Shown: positions 43,174 through 52,724, counted from the stretch's first letter. The stretch is 64,000 nt of DNA from an uncultured bacterium (GCA_902780525.1 CACZFL010000007.1:1-64000), one strand, 5' to 3'. Translations and numbers: made by a program. Notes: generated from the letters alone by a model not told the origin.

Positions 43174-46173
43174 ATGGAACAGGATACAAAGTCGTTAAAT
43201 ATTGATTTATCACTAAAGAAAAATAATGTGGATGAGTTCTTTTATAACTTATCTGAGAATCCAAACGGTTTCAAAAATAAGGACTTCAGATATACATTAA
43301 GTCTAATTTATCAGCTTGTTGAAGACGAGTTTGAAGGTATATTTTTATCTCCTAACTCTCCTGTCAGGAATACTGATTTCTTACTGATAAATGATGGTAC
43401 TGAAACAAATCCTAAGCTAAGTTTCTTTGTTACTCCTACAAATAACTTCCAGTTTTACCTAAAGTCAAAAGGCTCAATGTTCAGGTTTACCTCAAAAGAG
43501 GTAGAAGGAGAAATTGGGTATATTATGCCGCTTGATTTAGTTTTAGACTATTTTGGCGGTTTTGGTGAGATTGTTGATTTTTCTTCACTTACACCGACTT
43601 TTGCATATTTTAATAAGCTTACACATTTTGTTATGAAGCTTATTGAAAAATTGTATTTTATACCTGCTGTTCACAGAAAAGACAGCTCCGCTGGTAATAT
43701 GTTCAGAATTGTTTATGAACCGATTATATCTAACAAAGAATCAGCAAGAATTATTAACGAGCTTGAAAATAATTTACCTGATAATTTGTTTATAAAAGGC
43801 TGTAAACCGAAAAACTTTGTAGAAAGGTTTGTTCGTCAATACCTTAATTATCTTATATATAAGTTCCTAGGTATAAAAGCATACAGATTTAAAGATATTA
43901 AATCCGGACATTATATGCTGAAAGATCTTGAACAAAAGTCACTTTTAAAAGGAAAAGATGTTGCTGAATATATAGCACAATGGTTTGATGAGTTATATCT
44001 TGGCAAGTATGATTTAATACCGTATTTTAAGGTAAATAAGATTAGTGATGATGTATTTGAACTGAAAATCCATATCAAAAACCGTAATACAAACGAAACT
44101 ATATTACTTGATGATTTATATCATAATGATACAATATGGGAGCTTGATACCCAAGATATTGGCAAAATTATTGAGAAACAGTTAAATTATGCTGTTCGAT
44201 ATATGCCTGAACTTGAAACATTATTTGAAGACGAAGATAAGCTTGCACTAATACTAAACCTAAACGAAGTTTATAAAATAATTGCCCAAACTGCTTATTA
44301 TCTTCAAAAAGCGCAAATTGATGTTATTTTACCTGATGAACTAACAAATATTATTGTCCCAAGGGCTTCAATTAATGCTAAGGTCAAAGAGGCACGTTCT
44401 GCAGAACTAATGCGAATATTTAATACTGTTTCTTCAGCTTCAATATCGCTTGACGACATACTGGAATTTACATACGAAATTTCATTAGGCGATGAAAAAA
44501 TATCTCTTGAAGAGTTTGAAAAGCTTGTTGGTAACAGCAATGGCTTAATCCAGTACCGCGGGAAATATATTCTCGTAGATAAGGCAGAAGGGCTCAAGTT
44601 AGTTGACCAGATAAAAAATGCAAATCATAAAAAAATGTCACGGCTAGAGCTGATACACGCATCGATGTCAGGTCAGCTTCAAAATTATGAATTTAATTAT
44701 GATGATGCGTATGCAAGCGTTATAAAAGACTTTGCAAAACCAGTAGAAGTTACTCAGCCTGATGCTTTAACCGGAGATTTAAGACCGTATCAACAAACAG
44801 GTCTTAAGTGGCTTTGGACCAATGTATCAAAAGGCTTTGGCTGTTGTATGGCCGATGATATGGGGCTCGGTAAAACAATACAGGTTATTGCATTAATCCT
44901 AAAATTAAAAGACGAAAATAAATTAAAAAGCCCCGTTCTTGTTGTTTGTCCTACAACCTTAATCGGTAACTGGATGAAAGAGCTTCAGATGTTTTCTCCA
45001 TCACTTAAGGTTTCAACATACCACGGTCTTGACAGAACACTGGATTTGAAGGCTGATGTGATACTTACAACATATGCAATTATGCGTATCGATGTGGAAG
45101 AGATGAAAAAGCATACCTGGGGAATGGTAGTTGTTGATGAAGCACAAAACATTAAGAACCCCGATACGGCACAAACTGTTGCAATAAAGACAATGAAATC
45201 TGATATCAAAATTGCAATGACAGGTACTCCCGTGGAAAACAGATTAACTGAGTTGTGGAGTATTTTTGACTTTATCAACAAAGGTTATCTCGGTTCACTA
45301 AAAGAGTTTCAGAAAAGTTATGCCGTTCCTATTGAAAAATTTAAAGAGCATTCAAGGGCTTCAAAACTAAAACTTTCTGTGTCACCTTTTGTTTTAAGAC
45401 GTCTAAAAACAGATAAAGCCGTAATCTCAGACTTACCTGATAAAATGGTAATAAATGATTATTGCTATCTGGCTAAGCCGCAGGCACTTTTATATGAAAA
45501 AACTCTAAACGAAATGATGGATAAAATTAGCGGATTTACCGGTGTAAATAGAAGAGGAAATATATTTAAGCTAATTACGGCACTTAAGCAAATATGTAAC
45601 CACCCGTATCAATTCCTTAAAAACGGTGATATGGCAAAAGAGCTGTCGGGGAAAGCAGAAAAATGCGTTGATTTGGTTAATAACATTATTGATAATAATG
45701 AAAAAATGCTAATATTTACACAATATAAAGAAATGGGTGATATTTTATCAAAAATTATTGCGGAAGAATGCAATACAGAACCATCATTTTTCCACGGCTC
45801 ATTAACTGTTCCTCAGAGAGAGACTTTAATTAATGATTTCCAGGAAAATGATGAACGAAAAGTTATGATTCTTTCACTAAAAGCCGGTGGCACAGGTTTA
45901 AACTTAACAAGCGCCACAAATGTTATTCACTATGACTTATGGTGGAATCCTGCGGTAGAAGACCAGGCAACTGACAGAACCTACCGTATTGGTCAGGATA
46001 AAAACGTTATGGTACATCGAATGATTACACTTGGAACATTCGAAGAAAAAATTGATGAAATGCTTAAACTGAAGAAAGAACTTGCTGATTTGGCTGTATA
46101 TGAAGGTGAAAAAATTATTACGGAATTGTCAGATCAGGAAATATATGATATATTTTCACTATCAGCAGGTTAG
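43174..46173 (+). CDS. SNF2-family DNA-dependent ATPase/helicase
   Basis: The 999-residue protein has an N-terminal half (about residues 1-530) of no known domain. The Swi2/Snf2 motor is at about 540-990, with LRPYQQTGLKWL (Q-like), DDMGLGKTIQ (Walker A), VVDEAQ (motif II, DEAQ form), MTGTPVENRL, SLKAGGTGLNLTSA and DQATDRTYRIGQ (motif VI). Bacterial members remodel nucleoprotein or aid RNA polymerase recycling, and their exact role here is unknown. AGG lies close before the ATG, and the gene is coupled to gpmI. Confidence 0.93.
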   Translation: MEQDTKSLNIDLSLKKNNVDEFFYNLSENPNGFKNKDFRYTLSLIYQLVEDEFEGIFLSPNSPVRNTDFLLINDGTETNPKLSFFVTPTNNFQFYLKSKGSMFRFTSKEVEGEIGYIMPLDLVLDYFGGFGEIVDFSSLTPTFAYFNKLTHFVMKLIEKLYFIPAVHRKDSSAGNMFRIVYEPIISNKESARIINELENNLPDNLFIKGCKPKNFVERFVRQYLNYLIYKFLGIKAYRFKDIKSGHYMLKDLEQKSLLKGKDVAEYIAQWFDELYLGKYDLIPYFKVNKISDDVFELKIHIKNRNTNETILLDDLYHNDTIWELDTQDIGKIIEKQLNYAVRYMPELETLFEDEDKLALILNLNEVYKIIAQTAYYLQKAQIDVILPDELTNIIVPRASINAKVKEARSAELMRIFNTVSSASISLDDILEFTYEISLGDEKISLEEFEKLVGNSNGLIQYRGKYILVDKAEGLKLVDQIKNANHKKMSRLELIHASMSGQLQNYEFNYDDAYASVIKDFAKPVEVTQPDALTGDLRPYQQTGLKWLWTNVSKGFGCCMADDMGLGKTIQVIALILKLKDENKLKSPVLVVCPTTLIGNWMKELQMFSPSLKVSTYHGLDRTLDLKADVILTTYAIMRIDVEEMKKHTWGMVVVDEAQNIKNPDTAQTVAIKTMKSDIKIAMTGTPVENRLTELWSIFDFINKGYLGSLKEFQKSYAVPIEKFKEHSRASKLKLSVSPFVLRRLKTDKAVISDLPDKMVINDYCYLAKPQALLYEKTLNEMMDKISGFTGVNRRGNIFKLITALKQICNHPYQFLKNGDMAKELSGKAEKCVDLVNNIIDNNEKMLIFTQYKEMGDILSKIIAEECNTEPSFFHGSLTVPQRETLINDFQENDERKVMILSLKAGGTGLNLTSATNVIHYDLWWNPAVEDQATDRTYRIGQDKNVMVHRMITLGTFEEKIDEMLKLKKELADLAVYEGEKIITELSDQEIYDIFSLSAG

Positions 46174-46185
46174 GGAGAGTAAAAA

Positions 46186-47436
46186 ATGGCTGTTTTGTCA
46201 ACTGAAAAATTGCTGGAATATTTGCCAAATCTCTTTGAAACTGATATAAAAGGTGAGGTAAATATATTTAAAAAACTGGAGAATATTCTTGTATTTGACG
46301 AAGGGTTTATATATTTTGCCAATCCGGACAGTCTTCAGTTAAAATTTTCTTATAAAAAACATAAAGAATATCCTACGGATATGGTTTTTAATCTTGATAA
46401 AAAATCTAAAGATTTTGTTTTTAACAAAAACGGTGCATTATTCTCATGTGATAATAAATTAATTGAATTACTAGGGCTTACGAACTTTGAACAAAAATCA
46501 TATTTAGTATCTAAGCTACAAATAAAATCAACAGTCTTCGGTATAATTATTCTTTCCGCGAAAGAACAAGATTTTTATAGTAAGCAGGATATTAATGTTC
46601 TAAATGCTGCTACATCAATATTATCTTATATTCTCAAAGATAAAGAGCTTTCAGATGTATTTAAGTTACAGCTTAAAGCACTTAAAGAGGGTATTATTGA
46701 TAAAAACAATGCTTATCAAGTAATTAAAGAGCAGAATGAAAAAATCCTTGAAGCTGACAGGGTTAAAAATGAATTTCTTGCAAATGTGTCACACGAGTTA
46801 CGAACTCCTTTAAACTCAATTCTTGGGTTTGCTGATATTCTCAGTACACAACTTTATGGTAATCTAAATTCAAAGCAGGAAGATTATATTAATGATATAA
46901 AGGCATCCGGAACACATCTTTTGGGTATGATTAACGAGATTCTTGATATGTCTAAAATTGAAGCTAATGCAATGAAGCTGGTTAAAAGCAGATTTATGAT
47001 ATCAAGAGCTGTTAATGAAGTTAAAAATATTCTTATGCCTCTCGCACTTAAAAAAGGAATTGAAATAAATGCAGAAGTCGGCGACGATTTTGAAGTATTT
47101 GCCGATTATCAGAAAATTCAGCAAATTCTTTATAATCTTATAAGTAATGCAATTAAATATTCACCAGAAAATGATGAAGTAGATATAGCTGTAATATCGA
47201 ATAATTCCTGTTTTAGACTTGCCGTTCATGATAATGGCATAGGTATTGACCCGAAATATCACGGCAAAATTTTTGCAAAATTTGTTCAGCTTGATAACGC
47301 ATATACAAAGAAGGAAAGCTCAACAGGACTGGGACTTACAATTACCAAAGAGCTTGCAGAACTTCACGGCGGTAAAGTATCAATTATAAGTGAAGTAAAT
47401 AACGGCTCAACCTTTATTGTTGAGATTCCCCAATAA
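46186..47436 (+). CDS. soluble GAF-type sensor histidine kinase
   Basis: The 416-residue cytoplasmic kinase has no membrane segment. Residues about 20-150 resemble a GAF sensor domain. A coiled linker leads to HisKA with His203 in NVSHELRTPLNS. HATPase_c follows, with NLISNAIKYSP (N box), HDNGIGIDPKY (G1) and SSTGLGLTITKEL (G2). No response regulator is adjacent, so it is an orphan whose partner is elsewhere. GGGAGAG precedes the ATG. Its 3' end overlaps the convergent oxidoreductase gene by 23 nt. Confidence 0.92.
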   Translation: MAVLSTEKLLEYLPNLFETDIKGEVNIFKKLENILVFDEGFIYFANPDSLQLKFSYKKHKEYPTDMVFNLDKKSKDFVFNKNGALFSCDNKLIELLGLTNFEQKSYLVSKLQIKSTVFGIIILSAKEQDFYSKQDINVLNAATSILSYILKDKELSDVFKLQLKALKEGIIDKNNAYQVIKEQNEKILEADRVKNEFLANVSHELRTPLNSILGFADILSTQLYGNLNSKQEDYINDIKASGTHLLGMINEILDMSKIEANAMKLVKSRFMISRAVNEVKNILMPLALKKGIEINAEVGDDFEVFADYQKIQQILYNLISNAIKYSPENDEVDIAVISNNSCFRLAVHDNGIGIDPKYHGKIFAKFVQLDNAYTKKESSTGLGLTITKELAELHGGKVSIISEVNNGSTFIVEIPQ

Positions 47437-48694
47437 TCTTTGCAAGGTATTTACCCAATCCTTCCCCCATTGAAAAACATGAAGGGATTATTCGTAATGC
47501 TGCCTGTGCCTCAAATTCAGCTGATATACATCTTCCTATGACATATAAGTTATCATTTACTATAAGTGATTCAATTGGCAGCATATATTCCTGATTAACC
47601 TTTTCAAGTTTAGAAGAATTTTTTTCAGAAGAGTGAATATCAACCGGATAATTAGAAATAACAACAGGATTATCGAAGCGTTTGCCTGTGATTAAGTCAT
47701 TTTGAGTATAAATATATTTCCCTTTAACTCTGTTAGATACCCTTACTCCAAGGCTGTTAGCGATTGATGAGATATACGCATTTTCAAATCCCGGGAAAAA
47801 TTTACGACAAAAGTGTGACAAGCGTAATATACATTCCCTGCCTTTTATGTAAGCATCTGAGCGTGAAATACTTGTATCCAATATTCTAGGGCAGTTAAAA
47901 GCTACAGAATCTAGAGTCCCTGCAACCGAAAAAATTTGAAAATAATTAGAATCATCCTCTGTTATAATTTTTTGTTCGATTCCTTGTCTGAATAAAGGCT
48001 TGAGTGCCCAGTTTACGTTCTCATCCCAAGTGTAAGCAGTAGATAAAAGTGTAGTGTTGTCGGCATAACAAACTGTTGTTACATTTCTATCAGTATCAAA
48101 TTCAGTTAACCAGTCAGAAAAAAGTTTTATATTTATTCCAGACATTATAAATCTTAAATTAATCGGCTGAGTTTGATTTTGATTTTTATTTAAAAATTCG
48201 CAATTTAAAATTTTACAAATTTCTGCATCACCCGTTGCATCCACAAGATGCCTCGTTTCGATACATGACAATAAACTATACTCAATATCGTTAGTATTAT
48301 TACTATCTATCGCTACGATATATGATGATAATTTTTTGTCTATTTTTATAATATTTGATTCAAATAAAATATCTACACCAACAGATTTTAACAATTTATC
48401 AAGAATGATTTTTGTAAGCTCGGGATTAAACCAACCTTTATTACCGTCTATGTATGCAGAAGCACCGCCAATTTTGTGCAATTCATCAAATAAAATATTA
48501 AAGAAGTTTGTATTAATTGCATTTTCCGAGGTTTTCATAGCAGGAATAACAAGGGAAGATGTTATACTTCCGCCAAGAAACGAGTTTTTTTCAATAAGTA
48601 AAACCTTCAACCCTAATTTAGACGCAGTATATGCGCACGCACAACCAGCAGTTCCACCTCCGGCAATTATAACATCATAGTTTTTATTAATCAT
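47414..48694 (-). CDS. FAD-dependent oxidoreductase
   Basis: The 426-residue flavoprotein begins with the FAD-binding Rossmann motif YDVIIAGGGTAGCACAY and the ribose-binding Glu in LLIEKNSFLGG. HLVDATGDAEICK in the middle and a C-terminal VIGRCISAEFEAQAALR are typical of the FAD_oxidored (PF12831-like) family. Substrate unknown. GAGG precedes the ATG, which overlaps the upstream methyltransferase-like gene by 8 nt, so the two proteins are made together. Confidence 0.85.
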   Translation of the reverse strand: MINKNYDVIIAGGGTAGCACAYTASKLGLKVLLIEKNSFLGGSITSSLVIPAMKTSENAINTNFFNILFDELHKIGGASAYIDGNKGWFNPELTKIILDKLLKSVGVDILFESNIIKIDKKLSSYIVAIDSNNTNDIEYSLLSCIETRHLVDATGDAEICKILNCEFLNKNQNQTQPINLRFIMSGINIKLFSDWLTEFDTDRNVTTVCYADNTTLLSTAYTWDENVNWALKPLFRQGIEQKIITEDDSNYFQIFSVAGTLDSVAFNCPRILDTSISRSDAYIKGRECILRLSHFCRKFFPGFENAYISSIANSLGVRVSNRVKGKYIYTQNDLITGKRFDNPVVISNYPVDIHSSEKNSSKLEKVNQEYMLPIESLIVNDNLYVIGRCISAEFEAQAALRIIPSCFSMGEGLGKYLAKIIGESQQ

Positions 48695-50075
48695 TGTTAC
48701 CTCTAAGCGATCTTATTTTCATGTATTTTGAAGAACTCATTAACGTACTATGTTTAAATTCATATTCACGAAGTTCAAGAATTTCTTTTTTAGAAAAAGA
48801 TAAATTTGGATCGTGGTACGGGATTCCTGCAGTAGTATTGCATAATCCAATTTCGTAATTATTTAACGGATATCGAATTTTAGATTTATTTTTCGATGCA
48901 ATCGTACCAATAAATTTATCTTGTTTTTCGTTATAGATTTTTCCAACATAGAATTTATTTTCAAGCAAAGTATTTCTTATTTGTGCAGAGTTTGAATAAG
49001 TTAATAAAACACCGCATTCCGATAAATGTTTATATATTTCTGCAATAAACTCCACAGACCATAATTGGGGAGCTTTTGTATATGTAAACGCATCAAGAAA
49101 AACGATATCATAAGCGTTTTTGATCTGTTTTATGCTTTTTCTTGCGTCATTTATATAGTAATTTATGTTAAACAGCTTCTCTGCAGCTTTAAAATTAATA
49201 TTTTTATAACGCTTCGATAGAGATGCATAATATATATTATGTAAGAAGGCCGATAAAAGACTATTAGAAGATAAATTATACCCTAATAATTGATTAAATT
49301 TTGCATACTTAATGAGAGATTTTGATAAAAACTTTGAAGTTGATTTATCTTTGAGTAAAAATTTCATATCTTCGTTAAGATAATCATCTCTAAAATCATT
49401 TTGCAGTTTATTTAGGAGAATATAATTTACTAGTTCATTAACTTTATACTCCATGTTAATATGCATATTCTTAAATTTAATTTCTAATAAGTCTTTAATC
49501 TCAGCTCTGTTTTTTGGATAAAAAACACCAGCTAGGTTCTCATATAAGTTTTTTAATTTATAATACGTCTCAAAACATGAAAGAAATTTTGGAACAATTT
49601 GCTCATATACTTCACCAGGCGTTTTAATTGTTTTAAATAAAGGAGATAATTTAACAAGTTCTATGTTTATATCCATGCAATCAATATTAATATTAGATAG
49701 AACATCAGGATTATTATCATATATCGTATCGTTATGTGTTGATAAACTATTTTCGTATTTTGACAAATTGTTATCGGAATATATCGATACGATGCTTCTT
49801 AGCTTAGTAAATAAATTTTTATTTTTTAATTTATCAATATTTTTATTTATAACATGTGACATTAACGCTTTAGTATTGTAACCTATGCCATAGCATAAGT
49901 CTAAAACATTTATATTTTGCTGTGTATTTAATATATCGTCTATCCCAGAAGGTAGTACAAACTTTTCCCACGCTTCTGTAAGGGCACCAAATTTTGAATG
50001 ATACACATCTTTATCTGTATATGAATAAAGGCCTATAGAGCCGTCTTCTGTATAGTATGGTTCATAATCCCTCAT
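48687..50075 (-). CDS. MnmC-like (DUF752/Methyltransf_30) methyltransferase with a large insert
   Basis: In this 462-residue protein, residues about 1-95 carry YTEDGSIGLYSY, YHSKFGALTEAWEKFVLPSG and the SAM-binding NVLDLCYGIGYNTKA. About 335-430 carry DIVFLDAFTYTKAPQLWS and GVLLTYSNSAQIRNTLLENKFYVG, both hallmarks of the MnmC methyltransferase domain. That domain finishes 5-methylaminomethyluridine at tRNA U34. A helical, Asn/Lys/Leu-rich insert of about 200 residues separates the halves. There is no Shine-Dalgarno, and TAAAAT lies 6 nt before the ATG. Overlaps the FAD oxidoreductase gene. Confidence 0.75.
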   Translation of the reverse strand: MRDYEPYYTEDGSIGLYSYTDKDVYHSKFGALTEAWEKFVLPSGIDDILNTQQNINVLDLCYGIGYNTKALMSHVINKNIDKLKNKNLFTKLRSIVSIYSDNNLSKYENSLSTHNDTIYDNNPDVLSNINIDCMDINIELVKLSPLFKTIKTPGEVYEQIVPKFLSCFETYYKLKNLYENLAGVFYPKNRAEIKDLLEIKFKNMHINMEYKVNELVNYILLNKLQNDFRDDYLNEDMKFLLKDKSTSKFLSKSLIKYAKFNQLLGYNLSSNSLLSAFLHNIYYASLSKRYKNINFKAAEKLFNINYYINDARKSIKQIKNAYDIVFLDAFTYTKAPQLWSVEFIAEIYKHLSECGVLLTYSNSAQIRNTLLENKFYVGKIYNEKQDKFIGTIASKNKSKIRYPLNNYEIGLCNTTAGIPYHDPNLSFSKKEILELREYEFKHSTLMSSSKYMKIRSLRGNND

Positions 50076-50081
50076 AGCCTA

Positions 50082-50137
50082 ATTTTAACAATTATATACC
50101 CTAAAAGCAAGAATATTAAGATTTTTTGGTGTATTAT
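50082..50137. promoter_or_regulatory. divergent leaderless-type promoters of the MnmC-like gene and thiL
   Basis: TAAAAT (50087-50082, minus) is 6 nt before ATG 50075. TATTAT (50132-50137, plus) is 6 nt before ATG 50144, overlapping a TATAAT that is only 3 nt away. Neither gene has a ribosome-binding site. Confidence 0.4.
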
Positions 50138-50143
50138 AATTAT

Positions 50144-51040
50144 ATGAATGAAGCAAGCATACTGCAATCTATCAAGAATATTATTGGAAATGAGTACATT
50201 GGTGATGATTGTGCTTATTTACGTGACTTAGGAATTGTAGTATCGCAGGATAGTCTTGTTGAAGATGTACATTTTAAACGTGTATGGTGCACTCCATACC
50301 AATTAGGCTATAAATCAGCGATTGTCAATATAAGCGATATTATTGTTTCAGGAGCAATGCCAAAATATTTAACAGTATCATTATCATTACCGGACAATAT
50401 TCCAGAGACATTTATAGATGAATTCTATAACGGAATTAAATCGGCGAACAAAAATATTAAAATTATTGGTGGAGATATTACAGGCTCAACTGATAAAATT
50501 TTTGTCTCAATAACTGCAATAGGTGTAACAAATAATAGAAATATATCTTCCAGAAAATATGCTAAGGAAGGATATGTTATAGTTACTAAAGGAAATTTTG
50601 GCTCATCAGCTGCAGGATTGCAGGAACTGATTAATAACAATAGTAACCGTGAACTAATTAAATACCATCTTGAACCAGAACTTGAGTATGATTTTACAGA
50701 ATACATATCGAAAATTGTTAAAGAACCATATGCTATGATGGATACGTCAGACGGACTCGGTGACGCATTATTCAAGATAGCAGAAGCAAGCGAAGTAAAA
50801 ATTGTAGCAGATTACAATAAGATTCCTCATTTAAATAACATTAATTATAATTTTGTACTGTTCGGAGGGGAAGATTACAAGCCAGTTGCCGCCATCCCAG
50901 AAAAGTATGCAAATAACAAATTATTTACAGTCATAGGAAATGTTGTTAAATATGATGGTATTCGGCTTGATATATCAGGAAATGTGTACAGAGAATATAA
51001 TGAATTAAAAGTATATAATCATTTTGGAGATGCAAATTGA
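50144..51040 (+). CDS. thiL: thiamine-monophosphate kinase
   Basis: ThiL phosphorylates thiamine monophosphate to the active pyrophosphate. The 298-residue protein has YIGDDCAYL (metal/ATP-binding acidic pair near the N-terminus), SQDSLVEDVHF, NISDIIVSGAMPKYLTVSLSLP, IIGGDITGS, MDTSDGLGDALFKIAE and a C-terminal FGGEDYKPVA. All match the AIR-synthase-like fold of ThiL. ATG 50144 is chosen because family homology starts there and a -10 box covers the upstream TTG (50126). One nt separates its stop from the ispD ATG. Confidence 0.94.
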   Translation: MNEASILQSIKNIIGNEYIGDDCAYLRDLGIVVSQDSLVEDVHFKRVWCTPYQLGYKSAIVNISDIIVSGAMPKYLTVSLSLPDNIPETFIDEFYNGIKSANKNIKIIGGDITGSTDKIFVSITAIGVTNNRNISSRKYAKEGYVIVTKGNFGSSAAGLQELINNNSNRELIKYHLEPELEYDFTEYISKIVKEPYAMMDTSDGLGDALFKIAEASEVKIVADYNKIPHLNNINYNFVLFGGEDYKPVAAIPEKYANNKLFTVIGNVVKYDGIRLDISGNVYREYNELKVYNHFGDAN

Positions 51041-51041
51041 T

Positions 51042-51686
51042 ATGTTTTCAGTAATAATAACTGCAGGAGGGACATCCTCAAGATACGGAAATAAGAATAA
51101 GTTATTAGAGAAAATTAAAGATTTAACAGTAATAGAAGAAACTGTTAATAAGTTTTTAAGCACAGATAATATTACAGAGATTATAATTCCTGTAAATGAG
51201 CAGGTTATAAATGAATTTTCAGCAATATTAACTAACCCTAAAATTAAGATAATTACCGGTGGAGACACAAGGCAAAAATCTGTTTATAATGCATTAAAAC
51301 ATGTTAATAATGAATATGTGCTTATCCATGATGGTGCAAGACCGCTTATTACAAATGATATAATACAAAATACTATGGATTCTACTGTTAAATACGGGGC
51401 TGTTTCTGTGATGACTAAAACAACTGACACAATAAAAGAAGTTGATGAAACAGGCAGAATAATTAGAACCATAGACCGTTCAAAGTTGTATAACACCCAA
51501 ACTCCGCAGGGATTTAAAACACAGCTTATTATAAATGCCCATGAAAAGCTTAAAAACGGTAATTTTACTGATGATTGTTCAATGTTGGAAGAACTTGATA
51601 TACCAGTTTATATTGTAAACGGCAGTTACACAAATATTAAAATCACTGTTAAAAATGATTTAGATTTTGCAAAAATTTATATTTAG
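51042..51686 (+). CDS. ispD: 2-C-methyl-D-erythritol 4-phosphate cytidylyltransferase
   Basis: IspD couples CTP with methylerythritol phosphate in the non-mevalonate isoprenoid pathway. In this 214-residue protein, the nucleotide-binding loop is VIITAGGTSSRYGNKNK, followed by GGDTRQKSVYNAL, LIHDGARPL and FTDDCSMLE, in family order. The start at 51042 gives the standard N-terminus; ATG 51030 and TTG 51024 inside thiL are less likely. It overlaps nothing but is translationally linked to thiL. Confidence 0.94.
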   Translation: MFSVIITAGGTSSRYGNKNKLLEKIKDLTVIEETVNKFLSTDNITEIIIPVNEQVINEFSAILTNPKIKIITGGDTRQKSVYNALKHVNNEYVLIHDGARPLITNDIIQNTMDSTVKYGAVSVMTKTTDTIKEVDETGRIIRTIDRSKLYNTQTPQGFKTQLIINAHEKLKNGNFTDDCSMLEELDIPVYIVNGSYTNIKITVKNDLDFAKIYI

Positions 51687-51719
51687 TTAATCGATTTAAT
51701 TATTAACGGTAATTAAAAT

Positions 51720-51737
51720 TATAGTATATACACTATA
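51720..51737. promoter_or_regulatory. operator-like palindrome upstream of the 51840 gene
   Basis: TATAGTATATACACTATA is symmetric at all but one base pair of the 18. It lies about 100 nt before ATG 51840 in an otherwise unremarkable 153-bp gap. Confidence 0.35.
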
Positions 51738-51839
51738 ACTACTGATTTTTGCTTAGATATGAGCTCAGTTATTTGTGTACATAAGTTGAATAGATAAGGT
51801 TCAGAAATACTTTTATAGTACTACTAAGGCGGTATTACT

Positions 51840-52724
51840 ATGAAAAAATTTCTGTATAATATACTGATAGCTTTCTCATTCATAATTGTTTGTTCTTGTG
51901 TTTATGCATCTGTAGATGATACATTATCAAAAATTGAAAATGATTTATTTGGGTTTTCATATTTAAAAGACAAATCAATCAATAGAGTTGAAAGGCTCGA
52001 AAAAACAGTATATGGGCAGATTTCATCAGGTGATATTAATAAACGAATAACAAAGCTATCAAAAGATATATCTGCAGATGTAATAGGACTTGAGATTCCA
52101 CCTTCTCGAGACACATTTCTTGCACAGGAGCAGGCCGAAGAAGACAATAGTGTTGATTACCCTATTGTTAATGATATTGAGCAGAAATTATTTAATACAA
52201 CATACAAAAATCGCGATTTGCATACACGGATTGTTACCATTGAGAAAAAATTATTCGGTAAAATATACGATGTTGACGATTATTCAAAACGTATGGATAG
52301 AATAAAAGATAAATTATATCCTGCAACTGCATCATATAATAATGATTACAGTGACAATGAGTATAATAATGACATTTTAACATCTGAAGATTTGTCAGGC
52401 ACAAAGTTTAATAGGTTTAAAATGCCGTTCGGACAAAGAAATTACACACGTCCATATACAAATTATGGTGATAACTTCAACTCATATAATAACGACGTTT
52501 TAAGTCAAAGAAACTTAAATGATGATTTAACTCAGCTTGAATATGATGTATTTGGGACAGAGTTTTCATCAGATGACACAAAAACACGGATTAAGCGTTT
52601 GAACAGCGCAAACAAAGCTAAAAAATCATCGCAAAGATATGATTCACAAAAATTTCAGCAACGCATGAGTACTGCTATGGAAATTGGTGCTATGATTCTT
52701 ATGATACTTGCTATGGTACTATAA
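51840..52724 (+). CDS. exported protein with three IExxLFG/RIxxLE helical repeats
   Basis: The 294-residue protein has a signal peptide (about residues 1-24). Three related units follow: IENDLFGFSYLKDKSINRVERLEKTVYG (about 32-59), IEQKLFNTTYKNRDLHTRIVTIEKKLFG (about 112-140) and LEYDVFGTEFSSDDTKTRIKRLNS (about 235-258). An Asn/Tyr-rich linker precedes the last, and a C-terminal hydrophobic segment (MEIGAMILMILAMVL) anchors the protein. Similar LExxxFG repeats occur in cyanobacterial-lineage envelope proteins; the function is unknown to me. AAGGCGG precedes the ATG. Confidence 0.65.
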   Translation: MKKFLYNILIAFSFIIVCSCVYASVDDTLSKIENDLFGFSYLKDKSINRVERLEKTVYGQISSGDINKRITKLSKDISADVIGLEIPPSRDTFLAQEQAEEDNSVDYPIVNDIEQKLFNTTYKNRDLHTRIVTIEKKLFGKIYDVDDYSKRMDRIKDKLYPATASYNNDYSDNEYNNDILTSEDLSGTKFNRFKMPFGQRNYTRPYTNYGDNFNSYNNDVLSQRNLNDDLTQLEYDVFGTEFSSDDTKTRIKRLNSANKAKKSSQRYDSQKFQQRMSTAMEIGAMILMILAMVL

